A program made the translations under genes and the position numbers. The notes beneath the pieces were generated by a model, which had not been told where the DNA came from, searched no databases, and was given only the letters and a program-made list of their open reading frames with translations. A stretch of DNA of 64,000 nt, taken from an uncultured Bryobacteraceae bacterium (GTDB lineage Bacteria > Acidobacteriota > Terriglobia > Bryobacterales > Bryobacteraceae). This document shows, in pieces, positions 1 to 7,908 of the stretch; position 1 is the first letter of the stretch, and each line of letters opens with the position of its first letter. Where the stretch lies: positions 833,748 through 897,747 of the forward strand of contig CALDSU010000005.1 of assembly GCA_937924525.1 (NCBI GenBank). Direction: 5' to 3'.

Positions 1-2
1 CG

Positions 3-557
3 GCCATCCGCCCGTACCCGCTGCAATATGTCTCCTGGTGGACCTTGCGCGACGGGACGCCCGTCACCATCCGGCCCATCCGCCCCGAGGATGAGCCACT
101 ACTGGTGCGCTTCCACGAGCAGCTTTCCGAGCGCACGGTCTATCTGCGCTACTTTCACATGATGGACCTCAGCCAGCGTGTTTCGCACGAGCGGCTGACC
201 CGGATCTGTTTCATCGACTACGACCGGGAGATGGCGCTGGTGGCGGAACGCCAGGCGCCGGACGGCGCCACCGAGATCGTCGCCGTGGGCCGGCTCACCA
301 AACTCCACGACAGCCCGGACGCCGAATTCGCCGTCGTCGCGGCCGACCAGTTTCAAGGCCAGGGCATCGGCTCGGAGCTGACCCGGCGTCTCCTCGACGT
401 CGCCGCGCGAGAGGGCGTGCGCAAAGTGGTGGCGGACATCCTTCCCGAGAACCGGGGCATGCAGCACGTCTGCAAGAAACTGGGCTTCGCGGTGCGCCAT
501 TCCCCGGAGGACGAGGTGATCAAAGTGGAGATCGCGGTCTCGCGCGGCTCCTCATGA
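3..557 (+). CDS. C-terminal part of an acyl-CoA ligase (ADP-forming type)/GNAT acetyltransferase fusion; 5' end outside window
   Basis: The frame is open from the first bases of the window, so the gene begins upstream; a TTG at 45 could be taken as a start but lies inside the protein. The visible 184 residues start with AIRPYP..YVSWWTLRDGT, which I recognise as the linker joining an ADP-forming acyl-CoA synthetase-like module to a C-terminal GNAT domain in Pat-type protein lysine acetyltransferases. The GNAT part follows, with the acetyl-CoA pyrophosphate-binding motif QFQGQGIGSEL near residues 113-123 and a C-terminal KLGF segment. Members of this family acetylate metabolic enzymes such as acetyl-CoA synthetase; the substrate here cannot be seen. 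The stop overlaps the next gene by four bases (ATGA), so the two are probably co-translated. Fusion architecture is an inference from the linker; the GNAT call is firm. Confidence 0.8.
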   Translation, partial: AIRPYPLQYVSWWTLRDGTPVTIRPIRPEDEPLLVRFHEQLSERTVYLRYFHMMDLSQRVSHERLTRICFIDYDREMALVAERQAPDGATEIVAVGRLTKLHDSPDAEFAVVAADQFQGQGIGSELTRRLLDVAAREGVRKVVADILPENRGMQHVCKKLGFAVRHSPEDEVIKVEIAVSRGSS

Positions 558-1141
558 CCGCTGGGCTGGACTCCGCGCGGGCCGGGCTGGCGCTGCTGAT
601 CGCCGCGCTGACGCCTGGCCTGTTCGTGTATTGGCTGTCCATCCATCCGTTCATTCGCTTCTGGCGCAGGTTCCCGCCCGCGCTGACGCTGGCCTGGCAT
701 GTGTGCGTCTGGATCCTGCTGGCGGTTCCGGTCGTTCATTTCCGGCGGATGGTGCTGGCGGTGGACTTCGGACCGAATCTCTGGCTGGCGCTGCTGGGCG
801 TGGCGGCGCTGGGCTGGTCTCTTCACCTGCGCCGGGGCGTCGCGGGCGATCTCCCGTTCCGGACCCTGGCGGGCGTCGCCGAACTGCGCGGCGAAAGGCA
901 GTTGGTCACGAACGGGATCTACGCGCGCATCCGCCACCCCCGCTATGTGCAGATCGCGCTGGCGGTGCTGGGCTTGGCCCTGCTGGCCAACTACCTGGCC
1001 GCGTACCTGGCTGCGGGCTTGACGGTCTTGTGGGTGCGGTTGCTGGTCCCCGTCGAGGAGCGGGAACTGCGGGAGCGCTTCGGCGCCGCCTACGACGAGT
1101 ACGCGGCCCGCGTGCCGCGTTTCTTCCCCCGGAGGCGGTGA
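554..1141 (+). CDS. Isoprenylcysteine carboxyl methyltransferase-like membrane methyltransferase
   Basis: A 195-residue integral membrane protein with about four to five hydrophobic segments. The second half carries the signature of the ICMT/PEMT family: GIYARIRHPRYVQ around residues 122-134 (SAM-contacting region) and the C-terminal EERELRERFGAAYDEY..VPRFFP block. The family methylates small or lipid-linked substrates using SAM at the membrane; bacterial members mostly have no assigned substrate, and none can be read here. It starts on an ATG that overlaps the stop of the upstream acetyltransferase, indicating one transcript. It converges on the aromatic lyase gene three bases after its stop. 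Confidence 0.8.
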   Translation: MTAGLDSARAGLALLIAALTPGLFVYWLSIHPFIRFWRRFPPALTLAWHVCVWILLAVPVVHFRRMVLAVDFGPNLWLALLGVAALGWSLHLRRGVAGDLPFRTLAGVAELRGERQLVTNGIYARIRHPRYVQIALAVLGLALLANYLAAYLAAGLTVLWVRLLVPVEERELRERFGAAYDEYAARVPRFFPRRR

Positions 1142-1144
1142 CGC

Positions 1145-2638
1145 TCAGGCGACTCCCTCGGTGGCCAGCCGGCGTGACAGCGCAGCCACTTCCTCCTCAA
1201 GCGGCTGATCCGCTTCCAGGAACGGCGCATGCGTCCGCACGGTTTCGTAGACCCGGCGCGAACCTTGTCCCAGCCTTTCCGGTCCGCCCCGCAGATCGAC
1301 GGCCTGCGTGGCGGTGATCAGCACGATCGCGGTCAGGTCCCGCGCGCAGCGCAGCGCGTCCAGCGCGCTGACGGCGGCGTGCATGCCCAGGCTGACGACG
1401 TCCTGGTTGTACTGTTCGGTGGGCAGGGAATGGATGGTGCTCGGGCCGGCCAACTGCCGCACGGCGCACGTCAGGCTGGTGGCGCTGAGTTGCATGCCCT
1501 TGAACCCGGAGTTCAGGCCGGGCCGGGGCGCCAGGTTGGGCGGCAGGCCGCGATTGAAACGGTCGTCCACCAGCAGCGCCATCAGCGCGTTGCCCCAGTT
1601 GGCGACCATCGCCAGGTCCAGTTTGCACACGTCCAGCCAGCGCGCGATGTGCCCGCCGTAGAAGTTGCCGGCCTGGTAGAGCCGGCCGGTGTCCGGGTCG
1701 ATCAGCGGATTGTCGTTGGCGGAATTGATTTCCCGCTCGATCACCGGGCGGGCGGTTTCCAGGGACTCCCATGCCACGCCGAGGCCCTGCGGCGGGCAGC
1801 GCAGCGAGTACGCGGTCTGCATCGGGGATGGCGTCACGTAGGCGCTGCCCGCGAGCAGCCCCCGCACAAACGCCGCGGCGGCTTCCTGGCCCGGGTGGCC
1901 TTTCGCTTCCTGCACCCAGGGCGCATAGGGGTCCGCGGGGGCTTCCATCGCCTCCACCGCGAGGGCGGCGGCGGCCAGCATGCCGCGCAACACCCGCCAA
2001 GCCTCCACCCATAGATGCGCCGCCGCGGCGGTCATGACCGTGGTGCCGTTGACCAGCGCGACCGCTTCCTTGGGCGCGAAGGTGAGCGGCGCGAGCCCCG
2101 CGCGCGCCAGCGCCTCGGCGGCGGGCACGCGCGCGCCGCGGTAGAACGCTTCGCCCCAGCCGAGCAGCGTCCGCCCCATGTACGCCGAGGGAATCAGGTC
2201 CCCGCTGGCGCCCACCGAACCGTACCGGGGAACCACCGGCACGATGCCCGCGCCATACAGCGCGAGCAGTCCGTCCACCAGTTCTTCGCGCACGCCCGAG
2301 GAGCCGCGCGCGAAGGTGGCGATGCGAAGAATCATCGCGGCGCGCACCAGCGGCTCCGGTAGCGGATCGCCCGTCCCGCACGAAAGGTGGCGCAGCAGGT
2401 TGCCCTGGAGTTGTGCGGTCTCTTCGCCGTTCAGGTGGAACTTGATATTTCCGCCAACGCCGGTGTTGACCGCATAAATGCGCGCGCCGCCTTCGAGCAG
2501 CTTGCGCAGGTGCTCCCTTCCCCGCCGGATGCGGTCGCGCGCGGCGGGCGTCAGTCGCAACCCGCCCGCGGACGTCGAGGCCTCGACCACCTGTTCGATG
2601 CGGAGCGGCGCATCGCCGATCTCCAGGGTGTGCTCCAT
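1145..2638 (-). CDS. MIO-dependent aromatic amino acid lyase, tyrosine/phenylalanine ammonia-lyase-like
   Basis: A 497-residue member of the histidine/phenylalanine/tyrosine ammonia-lyase family. The self-formed MIO electrophile would come from Ala144-Ser145-Gly146 in GSVGASGDLIPSAY. The catalytic Tyr is Tyr55 (IYAVNTGVGG) and NSANDNPLI is the conserved Asn/Asp motif. The late motif reads EQYNQDVVSLG, the phenylalanine/tyrosine-lyase form rather than the QEDHVSM form of histidine lyases. The ring-selectivity pair is His84-Leu85 (LLRHLSCG). The spacings Tyr55-His84 (29) and Tyr55-Ala144 (89) equal those of Rhodobacter TAL (Tyr60, His89, Ala149), where His-Leu favours tyrosine. Likely reaction: tyrosine or phenylalanine to coumarate or cinnamate plus ammonia. 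An aminomutase is an alternative, since the scaffold is shared. No hut genes are adjacent, which argues against histidine degradation. Confidence 0.85.
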   Translation of the reverse strand: MEHTLEIGDAPLRIEQVVEASTSAGGLRLTPAARDRIRRGREHLRKLLEGGARIYAVNTGVGGNIKFHLNGEETAQLQGNLLRHLSCGTGDPLPEPLVRAAMILRIATFARGSSGVREELVDGLLALYGAGIVPVVPRYGSVGASGDLIPSAYMGRTLLGWGEAFYRGARVPAAEALARAGLAPLTFAPKEAVALVNGTTVMTAAAAHLWVEAWRVLRGMLAAAALAVEAMEAPADPYAPWVQEAKGHPGQEAAAAFVRGLLAGSAYVTPSPMQTAYSLRCPPQGLGVAWESLETARPVIEREINSANDNPLIDPDTGRLYQAGNFYGGHIARWLDVCKLDLAMVANWGNALMALLVDDRFNRGLPPNLAPRPGLNSGFKGMQLSATSLTCAVRQLAGPSTIHSLPTEQYNQDVVSLGMHAAVSALDALRCARDLTAIVLITATQAVDLRGGPERLGQGSRRVYETVRTHAPFLEADQPLEEEVAALSRRLATEGVA

Positions 2639-2678
2639 GAGGCCGTTATAGCAGGGGCCGATGCTAGGATGAAGGTTT

Positions 2679-3053
2679 ATGGAAAATTACCGGGACTTCG
2701 AGGCCGGGCCCGATCCGTTCGGCCGCAAGTGGCGGGTGATCTTCAAGTGGATGCAGACCGCCATCTCGCTCCGCATGGCCGACGCCGTGGACGCCAAGTT
2801 TATGGTAAGTTGCGAAGACGAGCGCATGGAAAAGGTCATCTCGATCCGCCATCCTGACCTGCTGGAGTTGAGCGCCAAGACCAGGCGCGAGATCACCGAC
2901 CCCTGGGTGTGCCGCCTCTGTGCGCGGCACCTCGCCGAGATGATCGAGACGTGGGAAGACATGGATAAGGATCTGGTGACCATCCCCCCTGCCGCCCTCG
3001 CCCGGCACGCCGCGGCACTGCGAACGGCGCCGAACGCCGCCGCCGTGCGTTGA
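2679..3053 (+). CDS. Small conserved-looking protein with CxxC, function unknown
   Basis: A 124-residue soluble protein that I do not recognise. It starts at ATG 2679 with an AAGG nine bases upstream, 40 bases from the divergent lyase start. It has many charged residues and Trp. A WVCRLCARHL segment at about residues 75-84 holds a CxxC followed by His, which could bind a metal, and a lone Cys lies near residue 45. There is no signal peptide or membrane segment. The last 20 residues are Ala-rich and probably disordered. The -35 box of the tRNA-Glu promoter overlaps its stop codon. It is called as real because the frame shows ordinary protein composition and has a usable start; no function is proposed. 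Confidence 0.65.
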   Translation: MENYRDFEAGPDPFGRKWRVIFKWMQTAISLRMADAVDAKFMVSCEDERMEKVISIRHPDLLELSAKTRREITDPWVCRLCARHLAEMIETWEDMDKDLVTIPPAALARHAAALRTAPNAAAVR

Positions 3054-3079
3054 CGGTTCTCGCCACGCCCCGGTATACT
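3050..3079 (+). promoter_or_regulatory. Sigma-70-type promoter of tRNA-Glu
   Basis: TTGACG at 3050-3055 and TATACT at 3074-3079 are separated by 18 bases, close to the housekeeping consensus. Transcription would start near 3086, about 19 bases before the mature tRNA. The -35 box shares bases with the TGA stop of the upstream gene. Confidence 0.75.
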
Positions 3080-3104
3080 AAAAACTGGTAGTTAGTCCGC
3101 CCGC

Positions 3105-3182
3105 GTCCCCATCGTCTAGCCCGGCCTAGGACACCGCCCTTTCACGGCGATAACGGGGGTTCGAATCCCCCTGGGGACGCCA
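3105..3182 (+). tRNA. tRNA-Glu (anticodon TTC)
   Basis: The acceptor stem GTCCCCA pairs with TGGGGAC, followed by discriminator G3179 and an encoded CCA (3180-3182). The anticodon loop CTTTCAC gives TTC (glutamate, GAA/GAG). The T arm is GGGGG-TTCGAAT-CCCCC. The anticodon stem CCGCC/GGCGA has a C-A mismatch at the outer pair (27-43); the equivalent E. coli tRNA has G at 43. All other helices are intact. Confidence 0.95.
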
Positions 3183-3330
3183 TGTTCTCATTCCTCTTCC
3201 CTCTGGCGAGCATCGGCCGGAGTTCTCCCGCAAGCCGCTCCGCCGCCAGGAATTGCTAAACTCCGGGGTGTCAATCCGCGTAACCCCGGGAACGCCGCGG
3301 ACGCCTAATCGTTATTCCTGAGGAGTCTCC

Positions 3331-6300
3331 GTGAAACTCTCTGAGATCTGCGTCAAACGCCCGGTGTTCGCGTTCATGCTGATCCTGTTCCTGCTGGTGC
3401 TGGGGATTTCCTCGTTTCAGCAACTGGGCGTCGACCTGTTCCCACGCACGGACCCCGCCACGGTGTTTGTGCGGGTACGCCTGCCCGGCGCTTCGCCGGA
3501 GGAGGTGGTCTCGCAAGTCATTCTGCCGCTCGAGGAGGCGATTTCTTCGGTAAGCGGCATTGAGGAAATGCGAGCGATGGTGAGCGAGGGGCTCGGCAAC
3601 CTGATTGTGACGTTTGTGCTCGACCGCGACATCGGCGAGGCGGCCGAGGACGTGCGCGAGAAGGTGTCGGCGGCCATGCGCAACATGCCGCCCAACGTTT
3701 TGCCCCCCACGGTGCAAAAAGCGGACCCCGACTCGGATCCGATTCTCACCATCATCCTCTCGGGCGACCGCTCGATTCGCGAGATGACCGAGATCGCGGA
3801 CAAGCAGGTCCGGCGGGCCCTGGAGACCGTCGATGGCGTGGCCGGCATCGACCTCAGCGGCGGCCAGAAGCGCCAGATCAACGTCATGCTGGATCTGAAC
3901 AAGATGTCCGCCTACCAGATCACCGCGCAGGACGTGGAGCGGGCGCTCAAGACCGAAAACGTGGAGCAGCCCGGCGGGCGGATTGTGCGGGGGCCGTCCG
4001 AACTGGGCGTGCGCACGATGGGGCGCGTCGAACACGTGCGCGAGTTCAACGACATCATCGTCAAGAACGTCGCGGGCGCGCCCATCCGGATTCGCGACCT
4101 CGGTTACGCCGAGGATGGCATGGAGGAACGCCGCTCCTTCGCCTACTTCAACGGCAGGCCGGGCATCAGCATGGAGATCCGCCGGCAGACCGGCACCAAT
4201 ACGGTGCAGGTGGCCGACGCCGTCAAGCGCAGGCTGGACGCGTTGAAGCCGCAGTTGCCGGCGGGGTTGCGCCTCGACGTGGTCCGCGACCAGTCGGTCT
4301 ACATCAAGAACTCGGTGGCCTCCCTCGAGGAACACCTGGTGCTCGGCAGCCTGCTGGCCTCGTTCATTGTATTCCTCTTCATCCGCGATCTGCGGACCGT
4401 CCTGATTGCCTTCATCGCCATTCCGGCGTCCATCATCGCCACGTTCACGCTGATCCGGCTGTTTGACTTCACCCTGAACTCGATGACGCTGCTCGGGCTG
4501 ACCCTGGCGGTGGGCATTGTCATCGACGACGCCATCATCGTCCTCGAGAACATTGTCCGTTTTGTTCAGGAGAAGGACTTCCCGCCCATGCGGGCGGCCA
4601 TCGAAGCCACCAACGAAATCGCCTTGGCCGTGGTGGCCACCACGCTGTCGCTGGTGATCATCTTCGTGCCCATCGCGTTCATGACCGGGTACGCCAAGCG
4701 GTTTGTGAACCAGTTCGGCTGGACGATGGCGTTCTCCATCATGGTCTCGATGCTGGTGGCGTTCACGCTCACTCCGACGCTGAGCGCGCGGCTGCTGAAG
4801 AAAAAGAAGCACGTCGGCAGCGCCGCCGGCCAGAAGCATCACGGACACGTGAACACGTGGCTGGACCGCGCGTACCTCAGCGTGCTCGGGTGGTCTCTGC
4901 GCAACCGCTGGGCGGTCCTGGCGATCTGCGTCGCCACCTTCGCTTCCACCTTCCCGCTTTACAACCACATTGGCCGCGACTGGATGCCGCAGGAGGACCA
5001 GAACGAACTCTCGGTCTTCCAGGAGTTGCCCGAGGGCTCGTCGCTGGAAGCCACCGAGAAAGTCGCGCTGGAGCTGAGCGGCCGCCTCACGGCGATTCCG
5101 GGCGTTACCGGCGTGCTGACGCAGTCGGTCACCATGTTCAACCGGGTGAACATGATGTTCAGCACTATTCTGCTGAAGGACCGCAACGAGCGCGGCGACA
5201 TCAACGGCATGGCCGACAAGGTGCGGGACGTGCTACGCGATTATGCCTACACGCGGCCGCGCGTCAACTTCCCGAACATTCTGGGAGGGCGGGACGCGTT
5301 CGCCCCCATCCGCGGCATGCTGCTGGGCCCCGATCTTCATGTGCTGGCGGAGCTGGCCAAACAGACGCATCTGAACCTGGCTGCCGTCCCCTCGCTGACG
5401 GACCTCCGGGTGGCGTTGAACCTGAACAATCCGGAATTGCAGGTCCAGATTGACCGGACCAAGGCGTCCGACCTGGGCGTGCGGGTTGCCGATATCGCCA
5501 GCGCCGTGCGGCTGATGATGTCCGGCGACGACGAAATCTCGACTTACAAGGAGGGGTCTGAGCAGTACCCAGTGACCATGCGCCTGCTGCCGGAGCAGCG
5601 CGACGATCCAGCGGCGCTCAGCCGCCTGCTAGTGCCGTCGGCGAAGTTGGGCCTGATCCGGCTGGACTCGGTCGCGCAGCTGGACCGGGGCATGGGACCG
5701 GCGCGCATCGACCGATTCGGACGCCAATTCGCGCTGTCGTTCTACGCCAACGTCAAGCAAGGATACTCGCTCGCGCAGGCGGCCGAGCAAACCCAGGCCA
5801 AGATCATGGAGATGGGCCTGCCCCCCGGTTACCGGCTCGTTTTTTCCGGTCAGGTGCGCGTGCTCGAGGAGACCACGGCGAACATGGTGCTGGCCCTCTC
5901 GCTGGCCAGCATCTTCATGTACATGGTGCTGGCCGCGCAGTTCGAGAGCATCATTCACCCGTTCATCATCATGCTGACGCTGCCGCTGGCCGTGCCCTTC
6001 GCGCTGCTGTCGCTGATCGCCACCGGCCGCTCGTTGAACCTGTTCAGCGCGCTGGGCATGCTGCTGCTGCTGGGCATCGTGAAAAAGAACGGGATTCTCC
6101 AGATCGACCATATGAATCACCTGCGCGGGCAGGGGTACCCACTGCGGGAGGCGATCATGGAAGGCAATCGCGTCCGCCTGCGGCCGATCCTGATGACGAC
6201 CCTCTCGATCGTCGCCGGGCTGATCCCCACCGCGGTGGGGATCGGCGCCGGCGCTTCGCAGCGCTCGGCCATCGCCATCACCATCATCGGCGGACAGACG

Positions 6301-6426
6301 CTTTGCCTGCTGCTCTCGCTGCTGGTGGTGCCGGTCAGCTATTCGCTGGTGGAAGAGACGCGCGCCTGGCTCCGCGCGCGCCGGACGCGGGAGTCGCTGG
6401 TGGAATCTCCCGCCGCGGGCGATTGA
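3331..6426 (+). CDS. RND-family efflux transporter (AcrB/HAE1-like) inner-membrane subunit
   Basis: A 1031-residue proton-driven RND pump, full length for the hydrophobe/amphiphile exporter group. It starts with GTG at 3331, preceded by an AGGAG. The N-terminus MKLSEICVKRPVFAFML is the typical first helix. The proton relay is present: Asp399-Asp400 in GIVIDDAIIVLENI (TM4) and Lys919 in IVKKNGIL (TM10). The two large periplasmic loops and the duplicated 2x6-helix layout are evident. Such pumps need a periplasmic adaptor and an outer-membrane channel to export drugs, bile-like compounds or envelope lipids; neither gene is adjacent, so partners must lie elsewhere or upstream copies were lost. 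The substrate is unknown. It converges with the DUF1501 gene after 12 bases. Confidence 0.93.
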   Translation: MKLSEICVKRPVFAFMLILFLLVLGISSFQQLGVDLFPRTDPATVFVRVRLPGASPEEVVSQVILPLEEAISSVSGIEEMRAMVSEGLGNLIVTFVLDRDIGEAAEDVREKVSAAMRNMPPNVLPPTVQKADPDSDPILTIILSGDRSIREMTEIADKQVRRALETVDGVAGIDLSGGQKRQINVMLDLNKMSAYQITAQDVERALKTENVEQPGGRIVRGPSELGVRTMGRVEHVREFNDIIVKNVAGAPIRIRDLGYAEDGMEERRSFAYFNGRPGISMEIRRQTGTNTVQVADAVKRRLDALKPQLPAGLRLDVVRDQSVYIKNSVASLEEHLVLGSLLASFIVFLFIRDLRTVLIAFIAIPASIIATFTLIRLFDFTLNSMTLLGLTLAVGIVIDDAIIVLENIVRFVQEKDFPPMRAAIEATNEIALAVVATTLSLVIIFVPIAFMTGYAKRFVNQFGWTMAFSIMVSMLVAFTLTPTLSARLLKKKKHVGSAAGQKHHGHVNTWLDRAYLSVLGWSLRNRWAVLAICVATFASTFPLYNHIGRDWMPQEDQNELSVFQELPEGSSLEATEKVALELSGRLTAIPGVTGVLTQSVTMFNRVNMMFSTILLKDRNERGDINGMADKVRDVLRDYAYTRPRVNFPNILGGRDAFAPIRGMLLGPDLHVLAELAKQTHLNLAAVPSLTDLRVALNLNNPELQVQIDRTKASDLGVRVADIASAVRLMMSGDDEISTYKEGSEQYPVTMRLLPEQRDDPAALSRLLVPSAKLGLIRLDSVAQLDRGMGPARIDRFGRQFALSFYANVKQGYSLAQAAEQTQAKIMEMGLPPGYRLVFSGQVRVLEETTANMVLALSLASIFMYMVLAAQFESIIHPFIIMLTLPLAVPFALLSLIATGRSLNLFSALGMLLLLGIVKKNGILQIDHMNHLRGQGYPLREAIMEGNRVRLRPILMTTLSIVAGLIPTAVGIGAGASQRSAIAITIIGGQTLCLLLSLLVVPVSYSLVEETRAWLRARRTRESLVESPAAGD

Positions 6427-6438
6427 GCGGCGGATCGT

Positions 6439-7905
6439 TCAGGCCAGCAGCGGCTTCACCACCTGCCCGTGCACATCGGTGAGGCGGAAATGGCGCCCCT
6501 GGAACTTGAACGTCAGCCGCGTGTGATCCACCCCCAGACAGTGCAGGATGGTGGCGTGCAGGTCGTGGACGTGCACCGGATGCTCCGTGATGTTGTAGCT
6601 GTAGTCGTCGGTGGCGCCGTAGGAGATGCCCGGCTTGATGCCGCCGCCCGCCATCCACATGGTGAAGCAGCGCGGGTGGTGGTCGCGGCCGTAATCGTCC
6701 GGCGCCAGTTTGCCCTGGCAGTAGACGGTGCGCCCAAATTCGCCGCCCCACACCACTAGGGTTTCGTCGAGCAGTCCGCGCTGTCGGAGGTCCTGGATCA
6801 GCGCGGCGCAGGGTTGATCGACGTCGCGCGCCTGGCCGGGCAGCGCCTTGGGCAGCTTGAAGTGCTGGTCCCACCCGCGGTGGAAAAGCTGAATAAAACG
6901 CACCCCGCGCTCAGCCAGACGGCGCGCCAGCAGGCAGTTCGCCGCGAAGGTGCCCTTCTTGCGCGATTCCGGACCGTACAGTTCGAACACCGTGTCGGGT
7001 TCCCGGGAGAGGTCGGTGAGTTCGGGCACCGACTGCTGCATGCGGTACGCCATTTCATACTGGGCGATGCGGGTGGCGATCTCCGGGTCGCCGAACTCCT
7101 CGAGCGTTACCTGGTTCAGCTTACCCAGGTCCTCGACGAAACGGCGCCGCTGGGCGTCGCTGAGGCCGGGCGGATTCGACAGGTACAACACCGGTTCGCC
7201 GCCCGAGCGAAACTTGACGCCCTGATAGCGCGTGGGCAGAAACCCGCTGCCCCACAAGCGGTCATACAGCGGTTGATCCGCGGGGTTGCCGGTGCCCTGG
7301 GAGATCATCACCACGAACGCCGGCAGGTCCTTGTTTTCGCTGCCCAGCCCGTACGCGATCCAGGACCCGATGCTCGGGCGCCCCGCCAGCTGGAAGCCGG
7401 TCTGAAAAAACGTCACCGCGGGATCGTGATTGATCGCCTCGGTGTGCATCGACTTGACAAAGCAAAGCTGGTCGGCCACCCGGGCGGTATGCGGCAGCAG
7501 TTCGCTCAGCCAGGCGCCCGACTGGCCGTGCTGCCGGAACCGGTAGAGGGAGGGAACGACCGGGAAGCTGGTCTGCCCGGAGGTCATGCCGGTGAGGCGC
7601 TGCCCGCGCCGCACGGAGTCCGGCAGTTCGGTCTGGCGCAGTTCCTCAAGCTTGGGCTTGTAATCAAACAGTTCGATCTGCGACGGCCCGCCGGACTGAA
7701 ACAGGTAAATGACCCGCTTCGCCTTGGGGGCGAAGTGCGGCAGTCCCGCCAAACCGCCCAGAGCGGCGGCGTCGCCGGCGCGGGCGGCGGCCATTCCCTG
7801 CTCGGCGAGCAGGCTGGCCAGCGCGGCGACGCCCAGCCCGTGACTGGCCTTGCCGAAAAAGTGACGCCGGGTCAGCAGCAGCCGGCGCTCGTGTAGGGGA
7901 TCCAT
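6439..7905 (-). CDS. DUF1501 (sulfatase-like fold) exported protein
   Basis: A 488-residue protein with a twin-arginine-like leader ([19 protein letters not shown], residues about 11-29), so probably Tat-exported. The body matches the DUF1501 family: [18 protein letters not shown] near residue 66, [21 protein letters not shown] and a [21 protein letters not shown] stretch. The fold is alkaline phosphatase/sulfatase-like, but no substrate is established for the family. It lies three bases downstream of the PSD1 cytochrome-domain gene. The two form the classic pair repeated many times in Planctomycetes, Verrucomicrobia and Acidobacteria, thought by context to act on periplasmic polysaccharide-related substrates. 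Confidence 0.9.
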   Translation of the reverse strand: MDPLHERRLLLTRRHFFGKASHGLGVAALASLLAEQGMAAARAGDAAALGGLAGLPHFAPKAKRVIYLFQSGGPSQIELFDYKPKLEELRQTELPDSVRRGQRLTGMTSGQTSFPVVPSLYRFRQHGQSGAWLSELLPHTARVADQLCFVKSMHTEAINHDPAVTFFQTGFQLAGRPSIGSWIAYGLGSENKDLPAFVVMISQGTGNPADQPLYDRLWGSGFLPTRYQGVKFRSGGEPVLYLSNPPGLSDAQRRRFVEDLGKLNQVTLEEFGDPEIATRIAQYEMAYRMQQSVPELTDLSREPDTVFELYGPESRKKGTFAANCLLARRLAERGVRFIQLFHRGWDQHFKLPKALPGQARDVDQPCAALIQDLRQRGLLDETLVVWGGEFGRTVYCQGKLAPDDYGRDHHPRCFTMWMAGGGIKPGISYGATDDYSYNITEHPVHVHDLHATILHCLGVDHTRLTFKFQGRHFRLTDVHGQVVKPLLA

Positions 7906-7908
7906 ACG

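Noticed and set aside
1145..2638. Annotation of the lyase as histidine ammonia-lyase (hutH)
   Set aside because: The NQD motif and His-Leu pair are of the phenylalanine/tyrosine type, and no urocanase or other hut genes are adjacent.
3271..4968. A 565-codon minus-strand frame opposite the RND pump gene
   Set aside because: Composition dominated by Asp/His/Arg; no recognisable motif; the RND gene on the other strand is certain.
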